Shown here: positions 8,650-21,541 of the stretch, one piece after another | How positions within the stretch are numbered: position 1 is the stretch's first letter | How the letters are laid out: each line of letters starts with the position of its first letter | NCBI GenBank assembly: GCA_963803755.1 | Contig: CAWDNP010000007.1 | Span: forward strand, 1-64,000 | DNA: 64,000 nucleotides | Direction: 5' to 3' | Source: CAVUPF01 sp963803755 | Lineage (GTDB): Bacteria; Actinomycetota; Thermoleophilia; Solirubrobacterales; 70-9 | Position numbers and translations under genes: made by a program | Notes under the pieces: generated by a model | Seen by the model: only the letters and a program-made list of their open reading frames with translations | What the model was told of the DNA's origin: nothing | The model's database searches: none

Positions 8650-10251
8650 CTTCCCGCGGAAAAATCGTGAGCGTTGAGGGCTTTTTCCGTCCAGTTTGAC
8701 CTTGAGAATCCCCTGCAAGTGAAGGGGTTCTTGATCGAGAGGAGGACAATGCTGACGCTTTTGGCGGCTCAGGCGGAGTGTCTGTGGGACGAGGCGTTGC
8801 CGATCGAGGTCAGGCGAGCTGCCGGAGGATCTGGCGGCGCTGGATGTGTTGTTGTCAGATCACGAGCTGCTTGTGGCCGATCGTGGAGCGCTTTCGCCGA
8901 GAGGTTCGAGGAGACCGGGCGGGCGGTGTTGACCGAGGGCCGGCCGACGATCGCGATGGAGAGCTATGTGCGGTTGATGGTGCTCAAGGCGCGATACGGT
9001 GGGGGTACCGGACGTTGGTGGCGGAGGTGTCGGACTCGATTCACTGCGCCGCTTCTGTCGGATCTCGCTGACCGAGCGGGTGCCGGACGAGTCGACGGTG
9101 CGCAAGCTGACGCGGCGGATCGGGTCCGAGACGGTGTCGGAGCTGACGCGAGCGATGATCGTCAAGGCGACGCGGGAGAAGCGGTTCAGGCCGCGGGCGG
9201 TGCGGATCGACTCGACGGTCGTAGAGGCGGATGTGCGGTACCCGACCGACGCGGGGCTGGCTTCGGGCGGGGTCAGGGCGCTCGCGCGGGAGGGGCGCAA
9301 GCTGGCGAAGCTGGTTAGGGAGAAGAGGGCGCGGGTGCGGGATCGTTCGCGGTCGATGGGCCGCAAGTTGCGGGCGATCTCCCGGACTATCCGTCGGCGC
9401 TCCGGGGAGGCCAAGGCAAGAGGTGCTGGGGCTGACGGCGCGAGACCGGGGAGCTGCTGCAGCGCTCGGTGCGCGAGGCGCGCCGGCTCGCTGCGCTGGC
9501 CAGGCGCAGGGCGCGCGGACGTGGCGCGAAGGCGAAGCTCAAGGCCGCGGCGAAACTCGAGGAGTTCGCGGATCGGTGCGAGAAGGTGGCCAAGCAGATC
9601 AAGCAGCGTGTCGCGGGAGAGCCGATCACCGAGCGGATCGTGTCGTTGTTCGATCCGGACGCCCGGCCGATCCGCAAGGGGAAGCTCGGGCAAGCCCAAC
9701 GAATTTGGGTTGTTTCGCAGTTGGCGGAGGTGACAGAGAACACCAAGCGGGGAGCGCGGGGGCTGATCCTGCCCGCCTCGACGAAGCTCGGCAACCCGGC
9801 CGAGAAGACGCTCCTGCCCAGCACGGTCGCCGAGCTGGAGCGGCTGGGAATCAGACCGCGAGAGGTCGCCGTCGACGGCGGGTTCAAGCCCGGCCCGACC
9901 AACACGGCGTTCGAGAACCTGGCGCCCCAGCAGGTATTCATCGCTGGCCGCCAGGAACCGGCGTCGAAACGCACCCCCGCCGGCTGCGGCGCTACCGAAC
10001 CGGCGAGGAGGGCCGGATCAGTCACCTCAAACGCCGCTACGGACTGGACCGATCCCGCCTCAAAGGCGACGAAGGCCAGCAGATCTGGACTGAGTGGGCG
10101 ATCCTCGCCTACAACGCCGACACGCTCGCCGTCCGAACCCAGTGAAACACTCCCAACCGCTCCCTCGACAGGAGCAAACCCATTCACAACGAACGGCCGC
10201 GCGAGATCACTCCGCGGCCGTTTCGTATCTCAAGAGTTTTTCCGCGGGAAG
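8650..10251 (+). mobile_element. Insertion sequence (about 1602 bp) inserted between hpf and secA
   Basis: The element is bounded by inverted repeats. The left end is CTTCCCGCGGAAAAA (8650-8664) and the right end is its exact reverse complement (10237-10251). The 7-bp sequence TAACCTA occurs directly outside both ends (8643-8649 and 10252-10258), as expected for a target-site duplication. One frameshifted DDE transposase lies inside. The motif VRIDSTVVEADVRYPTD resembles transposases labelled ISNCY or IS5-like, so the family assignment is tentative. Before insertion the hpf-secA spacer would have been 26 bases. Confidence 0.85.
8749..10145 (+). pseudogene. DDE transposase, frameshifted
   Basis: Start ATG 8749 follows a GAGGAGGAC ribosome-binding site. 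The protein can only be followed by switching frames about eight times (near 8812, 8878, 8898, 9003, 9045, 9420, 9690 and 9970). Pieced together it has an N-terminal DUF772-like part (YVRLMVLKARYG, LTERVPDESTVRKL), a first catalytic aspartate in RIDSTVVEADVRYPTDAGL, a second in REVAVDGGFKPGP and the C-terminal EEGRISHLKRRYGLDRSRLKG plus WAILAYNADTLA. Full family architecture is therefore present, but as written it cannot be translated. Whether the shifts are biological decay or sequencing error is open, because secA next to it shows the same pattern. Confidence 0.8.
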
Positions 10252-10258
10252 TAACCTA
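10252..10258. repeat. Right target-site duplication TAACCTA
   Basis: Exact copy of 8643-8649. It lies 5 bases upstream of the first secA ATG (10264), so the insertion falls inside the secA translation-initiation region. Confidence 0.75.
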
Positions 10259-10263
10259 GGCCG

Positions 10264-13102
<2,839 letters not shown>

Positions 13103-13231
13103 GGGCGCTGCAAACCGGCGCATCCTGTGGTCCTCGGTCGGCCGAATCTGGTCACGCACCGACGCTGCCCTCCCCTCGACGGCCTCTCTGCGCTCCCCGA
13201 TCTGCCTGGTCTTCGTCCCCTCGGGTCGGTG

Positions 13232-13624
13232 ATGAAGCACTCTGATCCCGTAAGGGATTTCATCAGGGCCTTCAACGATCAGGACCTGGATGCGTTCGTC
13301 GGCGTCCTTGGTCTTGATGTTGAACTTCATTCCATGAAGGGACTGCGAAAAGGGGTGCAGGCGGCACGGTTATGGGCGACGCGAGCGCCCGGGGGCGTGC
13401 AGCAGACGATCGAGTTGGAGGAGCTATACGAGGACACCGACCGGGCGGTGGCTTTGATCAGGCGGATCTGGCGCTGGGCCGAGGACGACTCGCGGGCCGG
13501 CGAGGACGAGATGGCCTGGCTCTTTGAGCTGCGCGGTGGCAAGGTGCGGAGCTGGCGCCCGTTCGAGGATCGCGGCGAGGCGCTGCGCGCGGGCGGCTTC
13601 CAGCGCGGTACCGGCGCTGGGTAA
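13232..13624 (+). CDS. SnoaL/NTF2-like fold protein
   Basis: 130 residues. The sequence DPVRDFIRAFNDQDLDAFVGVLGLDVELHSMKGL is the usual first helix and strand of the SnoaL/NTF2 barrel, and WLFELRGGKVRSWRPFEDRGEAL is the usual end. Function is not predictable: the family includes isomerases, polyketide cyclases and inactive binding proteins. The ATG has no strong ribosome-binding site, and upstream in-frame codons would run into the secA end. It sits between secA and prfB, which are adjacent in many bacteria, so it looks like a lineage-specific insertion. Confidence 0.65.
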   Translation: MKHSDPVRDFIRAFNDQDLDAFVGVLGLDVELHSMKGLRKGVQAARLWATRAPGGVQQTIELEELYEDTDRAVALIRRIWRWAEDDSRAGEDEMAWLFELRGGKVRSWRPFEDRGEALRAGGFQRGTGAG

Positions 13625-13633
13625 GCTCCCTGC

Positions 13634-14753
<1,120 letters not shown>

Positions 14754-14794
14754 ACGACGCCAGCCTGGCAAGGCCGGCTCTCACCGGCGATCCC

Positions 14795-15445
14795 TCAGCG
14801 ACCGGAGCCGGAGGCCGAGTCCGGCGTGAGCCACTCGGTCTGGCCGTCGGCGACGCGCCGCAGCGTAAGGCGCCGGATGGCGTAGCGATCGCAATAGGAC
14901 GGCGCCGCCGGGACGTCGAGGCTGACGATGAAGGCTCGCGCGGCCCGGGCTTTGGCCATCGCGCGAGCGCCCAGGTGCTCGCTCAGGTGGAAAAGGCCCT
15001 TTGCCGCGAAGCGCTCCCTCACCTTCCCCAGCTGAAGCGATCCCCGGCCGCCCTTCAGCCAGTACTCGACCGTGACCTCCGACGGCGCATAGGAGGTGTA
15101 GCGGACCGCCAGGCTCACGCTGTCGTGCGTTTCGGAGGCGATGATGCGGGCTGTGGCGGTACGCAGCAGGCACTCGGCGGGTGGGAGAGTCGCGGCTTCC
15201 GATTCTTCTTCTTCTTCTTCTTCTTCTTCGAGTTCTTCGCCCTCGGGTTCTTCTTCTTCGGCTGCCGCGCTCGGGGAGCTCGACGGGGCGACGGCCCGGG
15301 TGAGCGGGGTCGGGCGAGGCGATGCGCCAGCGGGTTGCGCGAGGCTCGCGGCGCCGGCAAGGGAGATTGCGAAGGCGATGCAAGCCAGAGCGGCGAGGGG
15401 CCTCGATCGCCTCACCCAGCGCATCAGCTTGTCTGCGTCGGGCAT
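14795..15445 (-). CDS. Predicted secreted protein with poly-glutamate stretch
   Basis: 216 residues. A basic N-terminus (RWVRRSRP) is followed by a hydrophobic stretch LAALACIAFAISLAGAASLA and a likely signal-peptidase site (about residues 10-42). Then comes an acidic low-complexity run of glutamates (about residues 64-82). The last 120 residues form an apparent globular domain with two cysteines (PPAECLLRTA and SYCDRYAIRR) that I do not recognise. It converges with prfB across a 41-base spacer. ATG 15421 (MRWVRR) is an alternative start. Confidence 0.6.
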   Translation of the reverse strand: MPDADKLMRWVRRSRPLAALACIAFAISLAGAASLAQPAGASPRPTPLTRAVAPSSSPSAAAEEEEPEGEELEEEEEEEEESEAATLPPAECLLRTATARIIASETHDSVSLAVRYTSYAPSEVTVEYWLKGGRGSLQLGKVRERFAAKGLFHLSEHLGARAMAKARAARAFIVSLDVPAAPSYCDRYAIRRLTLRRVADGQTEWLTPDSASGSGR

Positions 15446-15478
15446 CCCAGCTTGGATCGGCGCGACTGTGCGCTGCCT

Positions 15479-16030
15479 TTAGCGAACGCCCTCGAGCTTT
15501 AGCAGGGCCTCCTTCATCGGCAGGCCGCCTCCGTAGCCGCCGAGGGCGCCGCTAGTGCGCAGGACGCGGTGGCAGGGGACGACGATCGGGAGCGGGTTGG
15601 AGCCGCACGCCGTGCCGGCGGCCCGCACCGCCCGCTCGTTTCCGGCTCGGCCGGCCATCTCGGTATAGCTGCGTGTCTGCCCGTAGGGGATCTTGGCGAT
15701 CGCGCGCTGCACCCTGCCGCGGAAGCCGCCCGTGAGCTGCCAGTCAAGCGGCAGCTCGAAAGTCCGCAGGCGGCCCTCGAAGTAGAGGTCCAGCTCACGT
15801 CGGGGCTCCTCGAGTCGGGCCGGTGACTCGAGCACCCGGGGGGAGACGCGCGCCGCCAGGTCATCAAGCAGACCTTCGGCGTCTTGGTTGGGCAGGCCCA
15901 CTCGCACCAAGCCTCGTTTGGTGCTTGCGAGCAGGAGCGGCCCGAAGGGCGAGTCCATCATCGCGTAGGCGACGTCCAGCAGGCCCTCGGCGGCGGCGCG
16001 GTCGGCGAAGCGTTGCAGCGCGGTCTTCAT
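15479..16030 (-). CDS. ogt: Methylated-DNA--[protein]-cysteine S-methyltransferase
   Basis: 183 residues. A suicide DNA-repair enzyme that moves the methyl group of O6-methylguanine to its own cysteine. The active-site motif is IVVPCHRVL (cysteine about residue 149), preceded by IPYGQTRSYTEMA (helix-turn-helix region) and AAGTACGSNPLP, and followed by GGYGGGLPMKEALLKLEG. The N-terminal part is the usual short ribonuclease-like domain. Its ATG overlaps the stop of the upstream sigma-factor gene (ATGA), so the two form an operon, suggesting that the sigma factor may be linked to an alkylation or stress response (inference). Confidence 0.93.
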   Translation of the reverse strand: MKTALQRFADRAAAEGLLDVAYAMMDSPFGPLLLASTKRGLVRVGLPNQDAEGLLDDLAARVSPRVLESPARLEEPRRELDLYFEGRLRTFELPLDWQLTGGFRGRVQRAIAKIPYGQTRSYTEMAGRAGNERAVRAAGTACGSNPLPIVVPCHRVLRTSGALGGYGGGLPMKEALLKLEGVR

Positions 16031-16545
16031 GCCAGCTCCCTTCTCAGTCGCTTGACTCCCTCGTGGAGGCTGCGGCGGGCGGCCTCGGGCGAGCAGCCCA
16101 GCGCGGCGGCGATCTCGGCGTGTGGCAGGTCACAGGCGTAGCGAAGCTCGACCGCGGCGCGCTGTTTGGGTGGCAGCGCCCCCACCATCGCCCAGATCTC
16201 ACCGCCGGGCTCCGGATCGCTGATCGCGACCTCGGCCACCTCGGCGACCGGCACCGGCCGGCGCCCGTTTGCGCGGTGGTGATCGACCGCCTTGCGATGG
16301 GCGATCGTCAGCAGCCAGCCGCGCAGGTTGCTCGCGTCGCCCAGCTTCGGATAGGCGCGCAGGGCGGAGACGAAGGTCTCCTGGAAGCAGTCCTCGGCGT
16401 CGAGGCGACCGACGGCTCCGCGCAGCACCGCCATCACATCGGCGGCGTGCTCGTCCAGCAGGGCTTGGAACGGAGGCAGGGCGTTCAAGTCACCGATTAA
16501 ACGCGCTGAGGGCCCCGGACGTGAGATGACGAACTTTGACGCCAC
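16027..16545 (-). CDS. ECF-type RNA polymerase sigma factor
   Basis: 172 residues from GTG 16545; the exact start is uncertain. Sigma region 2 is seen in DAEDCFQETFVSALRAYPKL and NLRGWLLTIAHRKAVDHHRA. Region 4 is the helix-turn-helix LPHAEIAAALGCSPEAARRSLHEGVKRLRREL. The linker is short and there is no adjacent anti-sigma gene; the cotranscribed partner is ogt instead. It diverges from nadC, with 38 bases between the starts. Confidence 0.87.
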   Translation of the reverse strand: MASKFVISRPGPSARLIGDLNALPPFQALLDEHAADVMAVLRGAVGRLDAEDCFQETFVSALRAYPKLGDASNLRGWLLTIAHRKAVDHHRANGRRPVPVAEVAEVAISDPEPGGEIWAMVGALPPKQRAAVELRYACDLPHAEIAAALGCSPEAARRSLHEGVKRLRRELA

Positions 16546-16583
16546 CGTATCGGCGGCGGGCGTTCGCAGTTTAGGCTGCGGCG

Positions 16584-17438
16584 ATGTCCGATCTCGGCGA
16601 GTCGCTCAGCGAGGTCGTCTCTCGCGCGCTCGCCGAAGACATCGGTTCGGGAGACGTGACATCGGAGGTAACGGTGCCCGAGCATGCGGGGAGCCGCGCC
16701 CGGATCGTGCAGAAGCAGCCCGGGGTCGTGTTCGGTCTCGGCGCGGTCGAGGAGGCGATGCGACAGTGCGGCGTCGAGCACGTCGAGGAGCTGGTGGTCG
16801 AGGGGCGGTGGCGGGAGGAGGTGCCGGCCGAGGTGGCGCTTGCGAGCGGCCCCGCGCGCGCCATGCTCGCCGCTGAGCGCACCGCGCTCAACCTCCTCGG
16901 CCACCTCTCCGGCGTCGCCACGCTGACGGCGCGCTACGTGGAGGCCGTGGCGGGCACCGGCGCCCACATCCTCGACACGCGCAAGACGACGCCGGGGCTG
17001 CGCGGGCTCGAGAAGGCAGCGGTCGTGGCGGGCGGCGGGCACAACCACCGAATGGGCCTCTACGACGCGATCCTGGTCAAGGAGAACCACATCGCCCTTG
17101 CCGGCGGGCTTGCGAAGGCCGTCCACGCGGCCCGCACCGCTCGCCCCGACCTGGCGGTCGAGGTCGAGTGCCGCAATCTCGACGAGGTCGCCTACGCGCT
17201 GGGCACGGGCGCCGATCTGCTGTTGCTCGACAACATGGACACAGCGGCGCTACGAAAGGCGGTGGAGCTGCGCGACACCTCCGGCGGCGCGAGGGCGCCC
17301 TCGCTGGAGGCCTCGGGCGGTGTAAGCCTGGAGACGGTGCGGCCGATCGCCGAGACCGGTGTCGACCTGATCTCGGTCGGCGCCCTAACCCACTCGGCGC
17401 CGACCCTCGACTTCAGCATGCTGGTTGAGCCCGCCTGA
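16584..17438 (+). CDS. nadC: Nicotinate-nucleotide pyrophosphorylase (quinolinate phosphoribosyltransferase)
   Basis: 284 residues. It converts quinolinate and PRPP to nicotinate mononucleotide, the third step of de novo NAD synthesis. Seen: LAEDIGSGDVTSEVTVP at the N-terminus, ERTALNLLGHLSGVAT, ILDTRKTTPGLRGLEKAAVVAGGGHNHRMGL carrying the basic quinolinate-binding residues, LVKENHI, and the phosphate-binding LEASGGVSLETVRPIAETGVDLISVGALTHS at the end. nadA lies 1 kb downstream with the Fpg-like gene in between; nadB is not in the window. Confidence 0.95.
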   Translation: MSDLGESLSEVVSRALAEDIGSGDVTSEVTVPEHAGSRARIVQKQPGVVFGLGAVEEAMRQCGVEHVEELVVEGRWREEVPAEVALASGPARAMLAAERTALNLLGHLSGVATLTARYVEAVAGTGAHILDTRKTTPGLRGLEKAAVVAGGGHNHRMGLYDAILVKENHIALAGGLAKAVHAARTARPDLAVEVECRNLDEVAYALGTGADLLLLDNMDTAALRKAVELRDTSGGARAPSLEASGGVSLETVRPIAETGVDLISVGALTHSAPTLDFSMLVEPA

Positions 17439-17441
17439 TCC

Positions 17442-18287
17442 TCACTTCAAAAGCCGTGAGAGCCGGCGGTCCTTCAGCACCCTCCCGCCGGTCTGCTCGG
17501 CGGGGCAGTAGTTGGTCTGGTGCTCGGAGAAGAAGACCGCCTCGATCGTCGTCCCGCAGCGGGGGCAGGGCTCGCCCTCGCGCCTGTGGACCTTCAGCGG
17601 CATCGGCAGCTTGTCGGGGGGCAGCTCGCCGACCACCTCCTCGTAGCGATCGATCGCATCGCCCAGCACATGGAGCGCGCCGTGCAGTCGCTCGACCTCC
17701 TCCTCGCTCAGCTCCGCGCCTTTCTTAAACGGCGAGAGCCGCGCCTCCCAGAGAATCTCATCGACCCAGGAGCGCCCGATCCCGGCAATGGTCCGCTGGT
17801 CACGCAGCAGCGGATGCAGATGGCGAGACTGCTCGATCAGCGCGGCGAACTCATAGAGCGGTGGTGGGGGCCAGGCTTCTGGTCCGAGCGAGGCGACCAT
17901 CTCATCCCCGGTAATCGCATCCGTGAAGAGCAGCTTCGCCCAGGCCCGTTGCCTGGTCCCGAACTCCCGCAATCCCAACTCCCGCCCGTCCCCCAGCCGC
18001 ACCAGGACCCGAGCGGCCCGATCCCTGAGTGACGCACGCTTCTCAGACACCCGCAGCCGCCCCGCCGACATCAGGTGGATCAAGAGAGCCAGATCCCCGA
18101 ACTCGACGACGGGCATCTTCCCGATGCGCCGAACCCCGCTCACCCTCCGCCCCACCAGCTCCTCCAGTCCCGGCTTAAAGGTCTTCATCACATTCATCCC
18201 CGGCGCAACGGCCGACTCGACCGCGGCTCCCGACAAAGCGCTGTTCAACCGCCGCGCAGTGATCTCAACCTCGGGCAACTCGGGCAT
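17442..18287 (-). CDS. Formamidopyrimidine-DNA glycosylase family (Fpg/Nei-like), atypical zinc finger
   Basis: 281 residues with the start set at the MPELPEVE methionine, because Pro2 (Schiff base) and Glu3 must be terminal. Upstream in-frame codons would add an unlikely basic leader. The N-terminal domain has RRIGKMPVVEF and LLIHLMSAGRL. The helix-two-turn-helix has TIAGIGRSWVDEILWEARLSPF, where the usual GN(I/V)Y is GRSW. The C-terminal zinc finger begins CPRCGTTIE but ends NYCPAEQTGG: the fourth metal ligand, normally cysteine, is glutamate here. It is best called a divergent Fpg/Nei paralogue of uncertain lesion specificity. It converges on nadC, with 3 bases between the stops. Confidence 0.85.
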   Translation of the reverse strand: MPELPEVEITARRLNSALSGAAVESAVAPGMNVMKTFKPGLEELVGRRVSGVRRIGKMPVVEFGDLALLIHLMSAGRLRVSEKRASLRDRAARVLVRLGDGRELGLREFGTRQRAWAKLLFTDAITGDEMVASLGPEAWPPPPLYEFAALIEQSRHLHPLLRDQRTIAGIGRSWVDEILWEARLSPFKKGAELSEEEVERLHGALHVLGDAIDRYEEVVGELPPDKLPMPLKVHRREGEPCPRCGTTIEAVFFSEHQTNYCPAEQTGGRVLKDRRLSRLLK

Positions 18288-18475
18288 AGGTGAAGTCTTG
18301 CGCCTGCGCTCTTCGCGGGGGTGAAGGGGACCTGGGGACGTGCCCTCGCCCGCCTGCCGCTCGCCCTCCCTCGCGACAGGACTCACACCGGCTGAGCGGT
18401 TAGACTTAGATGACGTTCATTCGACTGGTTCAAGGCAAAGGCCGGGCCAGCGAACATCAGGAAAGGAAGGGCTCC

Positions 18476-19507
18476 GTGCTAGAGCTCCCGACGATCCAAC
18501 CCACTTCACCGGACGCCCTCTCGCCCGAAGAGATCGCTGCCCTGAGCGAGGAGGTCCGCGCCCTCGCCGCCGAGCGGGGCGCGGTCATCCTCGCGCACAA
18601 CTACCAGTTGCCCGAGGTCCAAGACGTCGCTGACCACATTGGCGACTCGCTCGGGCTCTCGCGGCAGGCCGCCACCACCGACGCGGAGGCGATCGTCTTC
18701 TGCGGCGTGCACTTCATGGCCGAGACCGCCTCGATCCTCTCGCCTGAGAAGACGGTGTTGATCCCCGATCTGGACGCCGGCTGCTCGCTTGCCGACTCGA
18801 TCGACGCCGACCAACTGCGCGCCTGGAAGGCGGATCATCCCGGCGCGCTGGTCGTCACGTACGTCAACACCTCTGCCGAGGTGAAGGCGGAGACCGACTA
18901 CTGCTGCACCTCCTCCAACGCGGTCAAGGTGGTCGAGCACATCTGGGCCGAGCACGGCCCCGAGGCCGAGATCCTCTTCGGCCCCGACATGTGGCTGGGC
19001 GCCTTCGTCGAGCGCGAGACCGGCCTGCGTGAGGACCCCGGGCGCCGTGGCCGCTTTCACGTCTGGGACGGAGAGTGCCACGTCCACGCCGGGATTCGCC
19101 CCGAGGACCTCGCTCAAACGCGGGCCGAGCATCCCGAGGCGGAGCTTCTGATCCACCCCGAGTGTGGCTGCTCGACCCAGGCGATGGAGTACGTCGCTGC
19201 GGGTGAGATCGAGCTCGAGGGCGTCCACATGCTCTCGACCTCGGGGATGCTGCGCCACGTCGAAGCGCATCCTGACGGCAGCTTCATCGTCGCCACCGAG
19301 AACGGGATGCTCTACCCACTCCAGCGGGCGGCTCCGCAGGCCAACCTGATCGAGGCAAACCGGATGGCCTTCTGCAGGTACATGAGGATGATCACGCTGC
19401 CGAAGCTGCGCGACTCGCTGGTCGAGATGAAGTTCGAGGTCAGCGTCCAGCCCGAGATCGCCGCGCGGGCGCGCCTCCCGATCGAGCGCATGGTGGCGAT
19501 CGGCTAG
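18476..19507 (+). CDS. nadA: Quinolinate synthase (4Fe-4S)
   Basis: 343 residues from GTG 18476, chosen for the strong GGAAAGGAAGG ribosome-binding site 5 bases upstream. It condenses iminoaspartate with dihydroxyacetone phosphate to quinolinate. Seen: VILAHNYQLPEVQDVADHIGDSLGLS, FCGVHFMAETA, DLDAGCSLAD with the first cluster cysteine, TYVNTSAEVKA, LIHPECGCS with the second, LSTSGML, and a C-terminal FCRYMRMITLPKL region with the third. Together with nadC it supplies NAD precursors. The 188-base divergent spacer upstream (18288-18475) presumably holds both promoters; no clear hexamers stand out. Confidence 0.95.
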   Translation: MLELPTIQPTSPDALSPEEIAALSEEVRALAAERGAVILAHNYQLPEVQDVADHIGDSLGLSRQAATTDAEAIVFCGVHFMAETASILSPEKTVLIPDLDAGCSLADSIDADQLRAWKADHPGALVVTYVNTSAEVKAETDYCCTSSNAVKVVEHIWAEHGPEAEILFGPDMWLGAFVERETGLREDPGRRGRFHVWDGECHVHAGIRPEDLAQTRAEHPEAELLIHPECGCSTQAMEYVAAGEIELEGVHMLSTSGMLRHVEAHPDGSFIVATENGMLYPLQRAAPQANLIEANRMAFCRYMRMITLPKLRDSLVEMKFEVSVQPEIAARARLPIERMVAIG

Positions 19508-19556
19508 CGCGAGATAGAGTCCGGCTCCCGGCGGCATCGAGAAGAGGTCTACGTCC

Positions 19557-21435
19557 TTGCACCAGGTCATCCCTGCGCAAACCGCGAAGCGCGAGCAGCA
19601 GCTGCGCGAGCTTGCCCAGCAGCTTCGCGTCGATGCGATTCGCGCAAGCGCAGCGGCCGGCTCCGGCCATCCCACGTCCTCGATGTCGGCCGCCGACCTG
19701 ATGGCGGTGCTCTTTGCGCGCCACCTTAGATACGACTTCTCCGCCCCAAAGAACAGTGCAAACGATCACCTCGTCTTCTCCAAGGGGCACGCCTCGCCCC
19801 TGCTGTATGCGCTCTATAAGGCCGCGGGCGCGATCGATGACGAAGAGCTGCTCACCTTCCGTCAGTTCGGCTCCCGCCTGCAGGGTCATCCGACGCCGGA
19901 AATCCCCTGGGTCGACGTCGCCACCGGCTCGCTTGGCCAGGGCCTTCCGATCTCCGTCGGCATCGCGCTTGCCGCCGCTCGCCTTGAGTCCTCAGACCTC
20001 AGGGTGTGGGTGCTCTGCGGTGACTCCGAGCTGGCTGAGGGATCGATGTGGGAGGCGTTTGAGCACGCAGGGTACGCGCGCCTTGGCAATCTGATCGCGG
20101 TGGTCGACGTCAACCGGCTCGGTCAGCGAGGTCCGACCATGCACGAATGGGACACGTCCTCGCTTGCGGCGCGCGCGAGCGCCTGCGGTTGGCACGTGCA
20201 GGAGATAGACGGACATGACTTCGCGGCGATCGACGATGCCTACACCCAGGCGCTGGAGGCAGATCTCCCCGCGGTGATCTTCGCCCGCACGAAGAAGGGC
20301 TCCGGGGTCTCCGCCGTGGAGGACAAGCCGAACTGGCACGGCAAGCCGCTTGCCGATCCGGAGGCCGCGATCGCCGAGCTTGGCGGTGTCCGCTCGCTTG
20401 CGGTGGCCGTCCAGCCACCGCCTGCGCCGCGGTCATTCGAGGTTGCCAGGGAGCCGGTCGAGCGGCCTGCATATGAGCTCGGCGCCGAAGTCGCGACCCG
20501 CGGAGCCTATGGCGATGCCCTTGCCTGGCTTGGCTCCGTCGATGAGCGGGTCGTGGTGCTCGACGCCGAGGTTGGGAACTCGACCTACGCCGAGCGCTTC
20601 GCGCAAAAGCACCCGGATCGGTTCTTTGAGATGTTCATCGCCGAGCAGCAGATGGTCGCGGCCGCGGTCGGCTTTCAGGTCCGGGGATGGAAGCCGTTTG
20701 CCTCGTCATTTGGGGCGTTCCTGAGTCGTGCCTATGACTTCGTCCGCATGGCCGCGGTCTCCGACGCGGACTTAAAGCTCTGCGGTTCGCATGTGGGCGT
20801 TCTCGATCGGGCCCGACGGGCCCTCGCAGATGGCACTTGAGGACATCGCCGCCCTCCGCGCCGTCCTCGGCAGTACGGTGCTCTACCCCTGCGATGCCAA
20901 CCAGACGGTGCAGCTCGTCGATGCGATGCGCCAGCACCATGGCGTCAGCTATCTGCGCACGACTCGCGGCGCCACCCCCGTGCTCTATGAGCCGGAGGAG
21001 ACCTTCTCGATCGGAGGTAGCCGCACGCTTCGGTCCAGCACCGAGGATGTCGTCACCCTGATCGGTGCGGGCATCACCCTGCACGAGTGCCTTGCCGCCG
21101 CCGAGGACCTCGCCGGCCGCGGGATCGCGGCCCGGGTGATCGACCTTTACTCGGTCAAGCCCGTCGACGCTGAGACCCTGGTGAGGGCGGCGACCGATAC
21201 GCAGGCGCTGGTGGCGGTGGAGGACCATTGGGCGCAGGGTGGGATCGGCGAGACGGTCGCCGTCGCGCTGGCGGATGCCGGCGTGAGCACGCGACTCCTG
21301 CGCCTCGCCGTCTTTGAGCGACCCGGTAGCGGCCCCCCGGAGTCGCTGCTGGCTGCCGCCGGGATCGACGCCGCGCACATCGCCTCCGCGGCGCAGCGGG
21401 CGCTGGAACCGGGCCGCGCTACCAGCAATCACTAG
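19557..21435 (+). CDS. tkt: Transketolase, interrupted by a single-base frameshift
   Basis: About 626 residues when one extra C at about 20802 is ignored. TTG start follows AGAAGAGGT. The N-terminal thiamine-diphosphate part has AAAGSGHPTSSMSAADLM, FSKGHASPLLYALYK and CGDSELAEGSMWEAFEHAGYARLGNLIAVVDVNRLGQ. The central part has FFEMFIAEQQMVAAAVGFQ with the catalytic glutamate. After the shift the protein resumes as SIGPDGPSQMALEDIAALRAV and ends with the C-terminal ketoacid-binding domain (VAVEDHWAQGGIGE). It moves two-carbon units in the pentose phosphate pathway. Both halves are perfectly conserved, so a sequencing error is likely. Confidence 0.88.
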
Positions 21436-21454
21436 CGTTCGCTAACAATTCGCT

Positions 21455-21471
21455 AAGGTTCCGCCAACCTT
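21455..21471 (+). terminator. Weak hairpin after transketolase
   Basis: AAGGTT-CCGCC-AACCTT, a 6-bp perfect stem with a 5-base loop, followed by TATT. It lies 20 bases after the tkt stop and before the ftsE leader. Short stem and only a brief T stretch make this a tentative terminator. Confidence 0.35.
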
Positions 21472-21541
21472 TATTGGGCAGGGTCTTGCGCTCCCAACGG
21501 TGCGCAGGAGTCACCCTGTACCCGCAGAACAGACCCCGGGC

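Noticed and set aside
15196..15260. TTC/TCT simple repeat as a CRISPR or tandem-repeat array
   Set aside because: It is a codon-level glutamate run inside one reading frame, with no spacers.
20791..21435. Second half of transketolase as a separate gene (split transketolase)
   Set aside because: Its first residues read MWAF from an accidental frame; the conserved sequence joins the upstream part after a one-base change, so it is one gene.
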